From an uncultured Dehalococcoidia bacterium (GTDB lineage Bacteria; Chloroflexota; Dehalococcoidia; Tepidiformales; Tepidiformaceae), in contig CALLPC010000007.1 in the NCBI GenBank assembly GCA_938015525.1, positions 62,001-126,000 on the forward strand: a stretch of DNA of 64,000 bases, in the 5' to 3' direction. The notes under the pieces were generated by a model. The model was given only the letters and a program-made list of their open reading frames with translations, searched no databases and had not been told where the DNA came from. Every line of letters starts with the position of its first letter. Within the stretch, counting starts at the first letter, position 1. A program made the translations under genes and the position numbers. Below are positions 30,812 through 38,940 of the stretch, piece after piece.

Positions 30812-31312
30812 GTGGCCAGGTTCGAAGCTGCCCCTGAATCGACCGCGTTCCCAGCGAGCGAGGAACACGTCGTCATTTTCAAGCTCGCCGACGAGTATTA
30901 CGCGCTCGATATCCAGGCGGTACAGGAAATCGTCCGCATGCAGACGATCACGAGCATCCCCGGTGCCGACTTCTGGGTGGAGGGCATCACCAACCTCCGC
31001 GGCCGGGTCGTGCCGGTCATCGACCTGCGCAAGCGATGCGGCGTACCCGCGAGCGAGTACACGCCGGAGACGCGCATCGTGGTCGTCAGCAGTTCCACCG
31101 GGATGGTTGGGCTCATCGTGGATGCCGTGAGCGAGGTGATGCGCATCCCGGGCGACCAGGTGGAGCCGCCGAGCGCCATCGTTGCCGGGCCGGAGAACGG
31201 CTATCTCCGCGGGGTAGCGAAGCTCGAAGACCGACTCGTCTCGCTGGTCGACCTCGAGGGTGTGCTGCCGGCATCGGCGGACGAGTATGGCAGTTTCTCC
31301 CGGGCAGCCTGA
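30812..31312 (+). CDS. cheW: Chemotaxis adaptor CheW
   Basis: A 166-residue CheW, the scaffold joining chemoreceptors to CheA. Family motifs: VIFKLADEYYALDIQAVQEIVR, WVEGITNLRGRVVPVIDLRKR, TRIVVVSSSTGMVGLIVDAVSEVMRI and LEDRLVSLVDLEGVL. The start is GTG 30812 behind GAGGAGGA, first gene of the che operon. The N terminus ARFEAAPESTAFPASEEH is slightly longer than in E. coli CheW. There is no MCP in the operon, so receptor genes must be elsewhere. Confidence 0.95.
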   Translation: MARFEAAPESTAFPASEEHVVIFKLADEYYALDIQAVQEIVRMQTITSIPGADFWVEGITNLRGRVVPVIDLRKRCGVPASEYTPETRIVVVSSSTGMVGLIVDAVSEVMRIPGDQVEPPSAIVAGPENGYLRGVAKLEDRLVSLVDLEGVLPASADEYGSFSRAA

Positions 31313-31381
31313 AAGGGCACGGCAGAAGCGCGCGGGTACACCGCCGGAACCTGATTCCTTGACCGCGAGGAGTGCCGCCGC

Positions 31382-33487
31382 ATGACCAGCACGAAGGGAA
31401 CTCCCCTCCAGTTCGACCTCGACGACGAGGATTTGAAGCTCTTCCTCGAAGAAGCAGAGGAGCAAATCGAACTGCTCGACCAGTCGCTCGTCCAGCTCGA
31501 AGGCGAGCCCGACCCGGCGCTCGTCCAGCGAATCTTCCGGGCTGCGCATACCCTGAAGGGCTCGAGCGCGACCATCGGCCACAAGAAGATGGCCTCCCTG
31601 ACGCATGCAATGGAGACCGTGCTGGATGCGGTGCGCCAGGGCCGGCGCGCTCCGACCTCGGAGGTCGTCGATGCGCTGCTGGCCGGGCTCGATGCACTCC
31701 GCGTGCTCGCGAACGAAGTGGTCACCCGGGTGGATTCGGGCATCGTGACGGAGCGCCTCGAAGCCGACCTCATGGCAGTCCTCGATAGTGAAGGCCCGGC
31801 AGCTGCCTCGCCGGAGGCGCAGGACGTCCCGGTCTACGTCGTCCCGGCCGGCGCGCTCGAATGCTGCTGGGAGGAAGTCGAGCAGGGGCACGGCATCTTT
31901 TTCGTCGACGTCGTGGTCGCATCCGACTGTCAGCTGCCATCGATCCGCTGCTACCAGGTGCTCCAGGAGATGGAAAGCATCGGCCGGCTGGCCGCTTGCT
32001 GGCCGGAGCGGGACGTCATCGAGGCTGGCGGCGGCGAATATCGGATGGCGGGCCTCCTCGTGACGCGCCAGACCGAGGAACAAATCGCCGCCGCGCTCAA
32101 GGCTGTGAGTGATGTGGCAGCGGTGCGTTTGCGCGCGGTCCCACCCTCGGAGGCGACCGGGCCAATCGAGGGCTTCCGCGACGAGCCGCAGCAACCCGCG
32201 GCCTCCAGTTCGGAGGCGGCCGAAGCGCGAGACGAAGCCCCGCCGGAGACGCTGCGCGGCGGCAGCGCCCGGAAGGCCTCGCAGTCCGTTCGCATCGACG
32301 TCGAGCGACTGGACGGGCTGATGAATCTCGTGGGTGAACTGGTCATCGACCGCACCCGACTCCAGCAGGTTCGCGAGCAGCTCAGCAGTGTGCTCCGAGA
32401 CGCCAGCCTGAGTGAGTTGATGGATAACTTCGAAGAGACGACCTCCCACCTCGCCAGGGTGACCGACGAGCTCCAGGAGCAGATCATGCGCAGCCGCATG
32501 CTGCCGGTGCGTTCCGTACTCTCTCGGCTGCCCCGACTGGTGCGCGACGTCGCCGTGAAGTGTGGGAAGAAGGTGGACCTCGTCACGGCCGGCGAAGAGA
32601 CGGAGCTCGACCGGTCCGTCATCGAGGAGATTTCTGATCCTCTGGTCCACATCCTCCGCAACGCCGTCGACCACGGCATCGAATCACCGGAAGAGCGGCG
32701 GGCCGCCGGCAAGCCGGAAACCGGCACCATTTCAGTCACCGCATGGAATCAGGAGACCTACATCTACCTGGCAGTGCGCGACGATGGACGCGGGATCGAT
32801 ACTGCAGCACTCCGCCGAAAGGTCGTGGAGAAGGGCTTGATGACGCGCGAAGCCGCCGAAGCTGCGCCCGACGAACAGGTCGTCCAGTGGATCTTCATGC
32901 CCGGCCTCTCGACGGCGAAACAGGTCACCGACGTCTCGGGCCGCGGCGTGGGGATGGACATCGTCCGGACCAACATCGAGCGGCTGAACGGCCAAATCAC
33001 CGTGAGCAGCGTGCAGGGGAAGGGCACGGAGGTCATCATCCAGCTGCCGCTCACACTGGCAACGACGAAAGCGCTCATGGTCTCGGCTAACGGGACCGTC
33101 TATGCGATCCCGCTCGTCTCGGTGACGGAGGCGCTGGCGGACCACGAGGCGGACATCCACACCGTCGGCGGGCGGAAGACGCTGCGGCTGCGCCACCGGC
33201 TGCTGCCGATGATTGACCTCGCGGCGGCGCTGGGTGATGCGCGGCCGCGGATGCTACCGACCGACGGCTACTTCGTCGTCGCGGCACGCCACGGCGACCG
33301 ACAGGCCGCGTTCATCGTCGACCGGCTGCTCGGTGAGCAGGACGTCGTCGTCAAGTCGCTGGGCGACATGCTCGGCGCACGGAAGGGGCTCACGGGTGCC
33401 ACCATCCTGGGCGATGGCACCCTCGGGCTCATCGTCGACATCGCCAGCCTGGTGACCGAGCAGGCGGCGGTTTCTGTCCCCGCGTAG
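31382..33487 (+). CDS. cheA: Chemotaxis histidine kinase CheA
   Basis: A 701-residue CheA. P1/Hpt (about 10-120) has the phosphoacceptor His56 in IFRAAHTLKGSSAT. A ~115-residue insertion (about 145-260; VYVVPAGALECCWEEVEQG) stands in place of the usual P2 CheY/CheB-binding domain. P3 dimerisation begins near VRIDVERLDGLMNLVGELVIDRTR. P4 kinase: IEEISDPLVHILRNAVDHGIE (N box), VRDDGRGID (G1), GRGVGMDIV (G2). P5 CheW-like: AIPLVSVTEALADHEADIHT. Autophosphorylates with ATP and passes the phosphate to CheY and CheB. Preceded by CheW, followed by CheC. Confidence 0.95.
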   Translation: MTSTKGTPLQFDLDDEDLKLFLEEAEEQIELLDQSLVQLEGEPDPALVQRIFRAAHTLKGSSATIGHKKMASLTHAMETVLDAVRQGRRAPTSEVVDALLAGLDALRVLANEVVTRVDSGIVTERLEADLMAVLDSEGPAAASPEAQDVPVYVVPAGALECCWEEVEQGHGIFFVDVVVASDCQLPSIRCYQVLQEMESIGRLAACWPERDVIEAGGGEYRMAGLLVTRQTEEQIAAALKAVSDVAAVRLRAVPPSEATGPIEGFRDEPQQPAASSSEAAEARDEAPPETLRGGSARKASQSVRIDVERLDGLMNLVGELVIDRTRLQQVREQLSSVLRDASLSELMDNFEETTSHLARVTDELQEQIMRSRMLPVRSVLSRLPRLVRDVAVKCGKKVDLVTAGEETELDRSVIEEISDPLVHILRNAVDHGIESPEERRAAGKPETGTISVTAWNQETYIYLAVRDDGRGIDTAALRRKVVEKGLMTREAAEAAPDEQVVQWIFMPGLSTAKQVTDVSGRGVGMDIVRTNIERLNGQITVSSVQGKGTEVIIQLPLTLATTKALMVSANGTVYAIPLVSVTEALADHEADIHTVGGRKTLRLRHRLLPMIDLAAALGDARPRMLPTDGYFVVAARHGDRQAAFIVDRLLGEQDVVVKSLGDMLGARKGLTGATILGDGTLGLIVDIASLVTEQAAVSVPA

Positions 33488-33537
33488 CCCGCGCGGGACT
33501 GGCGGCCCGAAATCGGGAGCATGAGGAAGGAGCGCAA

Positions 33538-34131
33538 ATGGCTGTCGACGACTTGATTCCATTGCTGCAGGAGGTGGCTTCCGATGGTGCCGCCCGGGCC
33601 GGCCGGGGGCTCAGCGGGCTCATGGGCCAGGAGATTGCCATCCACGTCCCCAACATCCGGGTCGGTACGAAAAACGATGCCTGTGATGCCGTCGGCGGTG
33701 AAGAGGCAGTCGTCATCGGCTCCTACCTGTCTATCTCGGGCGACATCACCGGCCATGTCATGCTCCTGTTCCCGGAGCCGCGGGCGCTGGAGTGCGTAGA
33801 CCTCATGATGGGGCAGGACCCGGGCACGACGACTGAACCGGATGAAATGGCCTGCTCAGCTATTTCGGAACTCGGGAACATCGTCGGGTCGGCCTTCGTG
33901 AATGCGCTCGCCGACCAGCTGAACCTCGTGCTTCACCCGAGCCCCCCGGAAGTCCTCCACGACATGGCGATTGCGCTCGTCGAGTCCGTCTACGCGGAGG
34001 TGCTGTCGCAGGGGAGTGACGTCGTGATGATGGACGCCGTCTTCGAGGACCAAAAGGGACGCGCTGCCGGCCTCCTCATCGTAGCCCCGGACCCGGCGTC
34101 GCTCGGGGCGCTGCAGAGGGTGGCAGCGTGA
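33538..34131 (+). CDS. cheC: CheY-P phosphatase CheC
   Basis: A 197-residue CheC. The family normally has two ExxN catalytic centres in repeated alpha-helices. The second is intact (MACSAISELGNIVGSAFVNALADQL), but the first reads LQEVASDGAARAGRGLSGLMG, where Glu is kept and the Asn is replaced by Ser, so only one site is probably active. Strands IGSYLSISGDITGHVMLLFPEP and MDAVFEDQKGRAAGLLIVAPD fit the fold. It binds CheD and speeds dephosphorylation of CheY-P. The stop overlaps the cheD start by 4 nt (GTGA). Confidence 0.88.
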   Translation: MAVDDLIPLLQEVASDGAARAGRGLSGLMGQEIAIHVPNIRVGTKNDACDAVGGEEAVVIGSYLSISGDITGHVMLLFPEPRALECVDLMMGQDPGTTTEPDEMACSAISELGNIVGSAFVNALADQLNLVLHPSPPEVLHDMAIALVESVYAEVLSQGSDVVMMDAVFEDQKGRAAGLLIVAPDPASLGALQRVAA

Positions 34132-34634
34132 CGACCACGACTGCCGAGGCCCGGCGAATCTCTGTGGGCATCGGCCAGCTCGCCGTCAGCCGCGATGCAC
34201 GGGATGTGCTCGTGGCCTATGGACTCGGCTCGTGCGTCGGCATCGCCTGCTTCGACCCCGAGGCGAAGGTAGCGGCACTCGCCCACATCCTGCTGCCTTC
34301 GTCGGAGGGAAAGCGAGTCGACGACCGCGAGCCTGCCAGGTTCGCCGATACGGGAATCGACCTGCTTCTGCAGCGGCTTGCCGAAGCCGGGGCAGTGAAG
34401 CGGCGGCTCATCGTGAAGGTGGCGGGCGGTGCGGCAGTCCTCGGCGCTGCCAACGCCGAGAAATTCAAGATCGGCGTCCGAAATGCCGAAGCCATAACCG
34501 AACGGTTGAAGCACCACGGGCTCCGCGTTGCCTCCGCCGACCTCGGCGGCACCAGAGGGCGCACGATGGAGCTTCACGTAGCGACCGGCAAGACCTTCGT
34601 CCGAACGGCCGCATCACCGGCCAGCGAACTGTAG
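34128..34634 (+). CDS. cheD: Chemoreceptor glutamine deamidase CheD
   Basis: A 168-residue CheD, which deamidates glutamines of chemoreceptors and pairs with CheC. The catalytic Cys36 in YGLGSCVGIAC and His53 in AALAHILLPSSEG are conserved, as are RLIVKVAGGAAVLGAANAEKFKIGVRNAEAI and ADLGGTRGRTMELHVATGKTFVR. Starts at GTG 34128, overlapping cheC by 4 nt. The order C-D-Y-B-R fits the thermophile/Firmicutes type of chemotaxis operon. Confidence 0.92.
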   Translation: MTTTTAEARRISVGIGQLAVSRDARDVLVAYGLGSCVGIACFDPEAKVAALAHILLPSSEGKRVDDREPARFADTGIDLLLQRLAEAGAVKRRLIVKVAGGAAVLGAANAEKFKIGVRNAEAITERLKHHGLRVASADLGGTRGRTMELHVATGKTFVRTAASPASEL

Positions 34635-34644
34635 GAGACACACG

Positions 34645-35001
34645 ATGGCAACCATTCTCGTTGTCGACGATGCCGCCTTCATGCGCATGAGGATGTCCAA
34701 GATCCTCACGGAGGCCGGGTACGAAGTCATCCAGGCCGAGAACGGCCTCGAAGCGGTCGAGAAATACCGGTCGGCGAAGCCTGATGCGGTGCTGATGGAT
34801 ATCACCATGCCCGAGATGGACGGCCTTACCGCGCTCAAGGAGATCCGAAAAGTGGACCCGAACGCCAAAGTCGCGATGGTGACCGCGCTCGGGCAGCAGC
34901 AAATCGTCCTCGAGGCCGTGAAGAGCGGGGCGAAGGACTTTCTCGTGAAACCTGCCGAAGCCGACCGCGTCCTCGCCGCCGTCAGCAAGCTCTGCAACTG
35001 A
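34645..35001 (+). CDS. cheY: Chemotaxis response regulator CheY
   Basis: A 118-residue single receiver domain. Phosphoacceptor Asp52 in AVLMDITMPEMDG, acidic pocket in VVDDAAFM, Thr in MVTALGQQQ and Lys in DFLVKPAEA make a complete receiver. It carries the signal from CheA to the motor switch FliM, encoded on the opposite strand next door. ATG behind GTAGGAG; 10 nt after cheD. Confidence 0.94.
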   Translation: MATILVVDDAAFMRMRMSKILTEAGYEVIQAENGLEAVEKYRSAKPDAVLMDITMPEMDGLTALKEIRKVDPNAKVAMVTALGQQQIVLEAVKSGAKDFLVKPAEADRVLAAVSKLCN

Positions 35002-35016
35002 GGGGGAGGCGCGACG

Positions 35017-36102
35017 ATGGCGTTGCCGGCCCAGTCCCCCGCTCGCCCTTTGCGGGTCCTGATCGTCGACGATTCCGCGTTCATGCGGCGGGCGATCGAG
35101 CGGCTGCTCACCGTCCACCCTGGCATCACCATCGTAGGCCAGGCCGCCGATGGCATGGAGGCCGTGCAGAAGGCGCTCCAGCTCCGTCCGGACGTCATCA
35201 CGATGGACGTGGAGATGCCGAGGATGGACGGCGTCTCTGCAGTGACCGAGATCATGCAGACGGTTCCCACACCGATCGTAATGGTCTCGACCCTCACTCA
35301 CGAGGGCACCACCACGGCCATCCGGGCACTCGAAGCCGGGGCCGTCGAATGCGTCGGGAAGCCATCCGGGCTGAGCGCCGACCTTGTCAACGTGGGCGAG
35401 AAGCTGTTCGAAGCCGTCCAGCGAGCGAGCCAGGCGCGGCTCGTCCGGCGGCGGCCCGCCGCGGCGAACCCGGCCCCGTCCGTCGTGCGGCTTCCGGAAC
35501 GCCCGGTCATGCCCTCCAGCCGGCAGCCGGCGAAATACGCCGTCATCATCGGCTCGTCGACGGGCGGTCCTCCGGCCCTCACCCAGGTCGTTCCCCACCT
35601 GCCGGCTGACCTGAACGCGGCCGTGGTCGTGGTCCAGCACATGCCGCCGGGCTTCACGGGCGCCCTCGCCCGGCGGCTCGATGGCCTTTCGCCGCTTCCC
35701 GTAGCCGAGGCCAGGGAGGGGGACCTCCTCGTACCGGGCCGGGTGCTCATCGCACCTGGGGATTACCACCTGATAATCGGGAACGATCGGCGGGTTCGCC
35801 TGGACCATGGGCCCACCGTCCACGGGGTGAGGCCGAGCGTGGACGTAACCCTGTTCTCGGCCGCGGAAGCCTTCGGCGGCGCCCTGAGCGTTGCCATCCT
35901 TACGGGCATGGGGCGCGACGGGGCCGACGGCGCGGCACGCGTCGAAGCCGCCGGCGGTCAGATATTCGCGCAGGACGAGGCAACGAGCGTGGTGTACGGC
36001 ATGCCGCGCGTCACGGTCGAACGAACGAAGTCGGCACGCCAGCTGCCCATCGAGCGCATCGCCGCGGCCCTGGCGGCGAGCGTCCCCGGAAGGCGCGTAT
36101 GA
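35017..36102 (+). CDS. cheB: Protein-glutamate methylesterase CheB
   Basis: A 361-residue CheB. Receiver domain (about 12-125) with Asp64 in VITMDVEMPRMDG. Linker about 140-170. The methylesterase domain (about 172-355) has catalytic Ser181 in IIGSSTGGPPAL, His208 in VVVQHMPPGFTGALARRLD, and Asp301 in LTGMGRDGADG. It removes methyl groups from receptors after phosphorylation by CheA. Follows cheY by 16 nt. Its stop overlaps the cheR start by 4 nt. Confidence 0.94.
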   Translation: MALPAQSPARPLRVLIVDDSAFMRRAIERLLTVHPGITIVGQAADGMEAVQKALQLRPDVITMDVEMPRMDGVSAVTEIMQTVPTPIVMVSTLTHEGTTTAIRALEAGAVECVGKPSGLSADLVNVGEKLFEAVQRASQARLVRRRPAAANPAPSVVRLPERPVMPSSRQPAKYAVIIGSSTGGPPALTQVVPHLPADLNAAVVVVQHMPPGFTGALARRLDGLSPLPVAEAREGDLLVPGRVLIAPGDYHLIIGNDRRVRLDHGPTVHGVRPSVDVTLFSAAEAFGGALSVAILTGMGRDGADGAARVEAAGGQIFAQDEATSVVYGMPRVTVERTKSARQLPIERIAAALAASVPGRRV

Positions 36103-36899
36103 CGATGCAAGACACCGCTTCAGACCCGCAGTGGCTATCGTTCCGACGGGCGCTCGAGGCCGCCATCGGCGTGCCCCTCGGCCAGTACAAAGAGCCGCAG
36201 ATGAAGCGGCGGCTCGGCAGCCTCATGACCCGTCGCGGCATCGGTTCCTGGACGGCCTTCTCCCGCGCCATCGCGAATGACCCAAAGCTGCTCGAGGAGG
36301 TGCGGGACACGCTGACCATCAATGTCAGCGAATTCTTCCGCCAGCCGGAACGATTCCGTGAATTGGAGACGCGCTGGTTTCCTCAGCTGCTGAAAGAGCG
36401 GCGCAGCCTGAAGATTTGGAGTGCCGGCTGCTCCATCGGCTGCGAGCCGTACACCATCGCGATGATTCTCGACCGGCTCGACCCCATGGGCCGCCACAGC
36501 ATCCTCGCCACGGACGTCGATATGCCTGTCCTCTCGCGCGCGAAGGACGGCTCCGGCTACCTGGCCTCCGAAGTGCGGTCGGTGCCTCCGGAGTATCTCC
36601 GGAAATACTTCATACACGAGGACGGCACATACCGCGTCGTCGACGAGATTCGCCGCAGGGTCACGTTCCGCCGGCACGACCTCCTGAAGGACGCGTACCC
36701 CTCGGACCTGGACCTTATCGCCTGCCGCAACGTGGTCATCTACTTCACCGACGAGGCGAAATCGCACATCTACGCCGGCTTCAGCAAAGCGCTGCGGCCG
36801 GGGGGCGTCCTCTTCGTCGGCGGGAGCGAGATGATCATGCGCTCGGGAGAGCTCGGGCTCAGGACGGCCGGCGTGAACCTGTATCAGCGAGCCGCGTAG
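36099..36899 (+). CDS. cheR: Chemoreceptor methyltransferase CheR
   Basis: A 266-residue CheR, which methylates receptor glutamates using SAM. N-terminal helical domain (LGQYKEPQMKRRLGSLMTRRG), then INVSEFFRQPERF, SAM-binding motif IWSAGCSIGCEPYTIAMIL (usual motif is SAGCSTGEEPY, so Glu-Glu is Cys-Glu here), DLDLIACRNVVIYF and GGVLFVGGSEMIM. Start at ATG 36099, overlapping cheB by 4 nt. The last ~41 bp overlap the convergent PAP2-type gene. Confidence 0.92.
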   Translation: MTMQDTASDPQWLSFRRALEAAIGVPLGQYKEPQMKRRLGSLMTRRGIGSWTAFSRAIANDPKLLEEVRDTLTINVSEFFRQPERFRELETRWFPQLLKERRSLKIWSAGCSIGCEPYTIAMILDRLDPMGRHSILATDVDMPVLSRAKDGSGYLASEVRSVPPEYLRKYFIHEDGTYRVVDEIRRRVTFRRHDLLKDAYPSDLDLIACRNVVIYFTDEAKSHIYAGFSKALRPGGVLFVGGSEMIMRSGELGLRTAGVNLYQRAA

Positions 36900-37845
36900 C
36901 CGCCTCGGGAATCTCCGGCGCGAAACGGCTCGCGGCGACCCAGGCCGCCGCTGCGCAGGCGACCCCCACGAGCAGGTCAGACACGTAGTGTTCGCCGAGA
37001 TAGACGAGCGACACCGCCATGACGGCCGAGTAAGCGAGCAGCCACGATGCGAGCGCCGGGATGTGGCGCCGCGCCCAGAGGTACATGGCAAACGTCACCG
37101 CCATGTGGATCGAGGGCATCGCGGCAACGGAATTAGGTTCGCCTAGCGCAGCGTACAACGACGAATAGGCGCTCCCGTGGATAGAGCCGCCCACGTAGTC
37201 CATAATCCGGCGAACACCCGCGAGCGCGCCGAGTTCGCCCGCGAGCCACGGAGGGGCGGTGGGCACCACGAAGAACAGCACCAGCCCGAGCCACATCGTT
37301 CCGACCATGAGAAGCGCAAAGCGCGGAAAATGACGGCGGTCCATCAGGAACACGCCCAGGGCGAGCGCGTGAGGTGCGATGAAAAACGACCAGTGGGTGG
37401 CGACCGCTGCATAGTCGACGAACCCGATGCCGCGGGGGTCAAAGGCCTCCCGCTGGAGCCAGAGCGTCGGGTCCGTGCCGAGGAAAAGCCAGCGGTCCAA
37501 ACGAATCGGGTAGTCGATGCGGATGGGCACGCCGGTTTCGTCGGCGTAGGCCCTGAGCAGGGTGTACACGAAGATCCCGGCGACGTACACAAACCACCAG
37601 CGGCGGACCCTGTGCTGCCGGGCCTCCGGAGCCCAGAGGAGAACGGCCACGCCAACGAGAAGGAAGCCGAGCCAGAGGTGGTCCTGCCAGGTCCGCGTGG
37701 CCACCGACAGAGTCATGGCCAGCAGGATACCGGCCTGTGCGGCGAGGAGGAGGCGTCCCCGCCCGGTGGCCGGGGGCTCTGGAAGAGGCGGGAACCGCAG
37801 ACGGGCCCATCCACGGGAGCGGCCTGATTCGGCGATCACCGACAC
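36859..37845 (-). CDS. PAP2-superfamily membrane phosphatase/phosphotransferase
   Basis: A 328-residue membrane protein with about seven helices. The PAP2 (phosphatidic acid phosphatase type 2) signature is visible in the second half: EPNSVAAMPSIHMAVTFAM (motif 2 with PSxH) and YLGEHYVSDLLVGV (motif 3 with H, D). The first motif is less clear. Related proteins are annotated inositol phosphorylceramide synthase-like or lipid phosphatase in Chloroflexota. It acts on phosphate esters of lipids in the membrane. GTG 37845 is decided by TACGCT 7 nt before it. Its 3' end overlaps cheR on the opposite strand. Confidence 0.8.
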   Translation of the reverse strand: MSVIAESGRSRGWARLRFPPLPEPPATGRGRLLLAAQAGILLAMTLSVATRTWQDHLWLGFLLVGVAVLLWAPEARQHRVRRWWFVYVAGIFVYTLLRAYADETGVPIRIDYPIRLDRWLFLGTDPTLWLQREAFDPRGIGFVDYAAVATHWSFFIAPHALALGVFLMDRRHFPRFALLMVGTMWLGLVLFFVVPTAPPWLAGELGALAGVRRIMDYVGGSIHGSAYSSLYAALGEPNSVAAMPSIHMAVTFAMYLWARRHIPALASWLLAYSAVMAVSLVYLGEHYVSDLLVGVACAAAAWVAASRFAPEIPEAATRLADTGSRRPS

Positions 37846-37852
37846 GACATCC

Positions 37853-37858
37853 AGCGTA
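37853..37858 (-). promoter_or_regulatory. -10 box of a leaderless gene
   Basis: TACGCT on the minus strand ends 7 nt before GTG 37845. Confidence 0.4.
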
Positions 37859-37916
37859 TCCCGGGCGTTCCCCTTGGGGAAGGCTTGTGGCACGCTGGTG
37901 GTGAAGGGACTGAGCC

Positions 37917-38930
37917 GTGATTCGTTCGCTCGCCAGCTCAGCGCCCGGGTTCGTCGTCACCGCAACCTCGGTGGCACTCCTGTGGCAGCTGATCCCGTGG
38001 ACGCCCACGGTCGCATCGCTGCGCACCGCGGACCCGCTGTTCGTTGCCCTCGCCATCGCCTGTCTCGTCGCTTCGCTCATCGCGAAAACATTGCGCTGGC
38101 GGCTGCTGTTACCCGATTCGGCGCCGGTTACTACGAGGCGGCTCTACCGCATCCTCCACATCAGCTTCCTTCTGAACAACGTGCTCCCGGCCCGCCTCGG
38201 CGATGTGGCGCGCATCGCGATGACCGCACGCCAGCCGGGCATTCGCCTGGGACACGTCATCTCGTCGATGCTGACTGAACGGGTTACGGACACGATCACG
38301 CTGCTCCTGTGCTTCCTTGCGGTCAGCCCGTTCCTGCCCATCCCCGCGCGGTATGAGGGGTGGAAGACGGTTGCGTGGGGAATAGTCGCCGCGCTCGCGG
38401 CGGCGGTCGTGCTCGGCGCGCTCTTCCGGGCACGGCTCGAGGCGGTCGCACGGTCCGAGCGGCTCCACCGGAGGCTGCCCGCCAATCATCGCGTCCGGGC
38501 GGAAGCCGCATCCTTTGCCGACGGCCTCGGCAGACTTTTCCGCCGGGAGCGGGTCGTGCACATCTGGGGCTGGTCATGGACCGCCTGGGCGGGCGCGTTC
38601 GCCATCAACTACCTGCTCATGCGGGCCCTTGCCATCGATGCGCCGCTGGCGGTGGCCGTTCTGCTGACCTGCACCACGAACCTGGCGATGCTGCTGCCGA
38701 GCTCACCGGGCGCCATTGGCGTCTTCCACATCGCAGCAACCGCCTCGCTGCTGCCCTTCGGCGTGCCCGAGACCCGGGCACTGAGCTTCGCCATCCTCGC
38801 GCATCTCGTGAACGTCGTACCCGTGAGTCTCATCGGTGCCGCTCTGCTGCTCGCAAGTCGGGAAAGGCTCTCCCCCGCGGTCCTGCGCCGCGGGGCGAGC
38901 CCTGCGGCGCAGCCCATCCGCGACGACTGA
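37917..38930 (+). CDS. Lysylphosphatidylglycerol synthase-type (UPF0104) membrane protein
   Basis: A 337-residue multipass membrane protein of the UPF0104/LPG-synthase transmembrane family, seen in lipid flippases and glycosyl-transfer scaffolds. Signature parts are LLNNVLPARLGDVARI, a string of eight or so membrane helices, and LLTCTTNLAMLLPSSPGAIGVFHIAATASLLPFG. No soluble synthase domain is attached, so it is more likely a lipid translocase than an aminoacyl-PG synthase. Starts at GTG 37917, divergent from the PAP2-type gene. Both neighbours act on lipids, so a shared role in envelope lipid metabolism is likely. Confidence 0.8.
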   Translation: MIRSLASSAPGFVVTATSVALLWQLIPWTPTVASLRTADPLFVALAIACLVASLIAKTLRWRLLLPDSAPVTTRRLYRILHISFLLNNVLPARLGDVARIAMTARQPGIRLGHVISSMLTERVTDTITLLLCFLAVSPFLPIPARYEGWKTVAWGIVAALAAAVVLGALFRARLEAVARSERLHRRLPANHRVRAEAASFADGLGRLFRRERVVHIWGWSWTAWAGAFAINYLLMRALAIDAPLAVAVLLTCTTNLAMLLPSSPGAIGVFHIAATASLLPFGVPETRALSFAILAHLVNVVPVSLIGAALLLASRERLSPAVLRRGASPAAQPIRDD

Positions 38931-38940
38931 CGCTCTCGCC

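Noticed and set aside
30656-32674. 672-residue minus-strand ORF opposite cheW/cheA
   Set aside because: Shadow of cheW and cheA, whose catalytic motifs are all in the plus strand.
34465-35823. 452-residue minus-strand ORF opposite cheY/cheB
   Set aside because: Shadow of receiver and methylesterase domains; no motif of its own.
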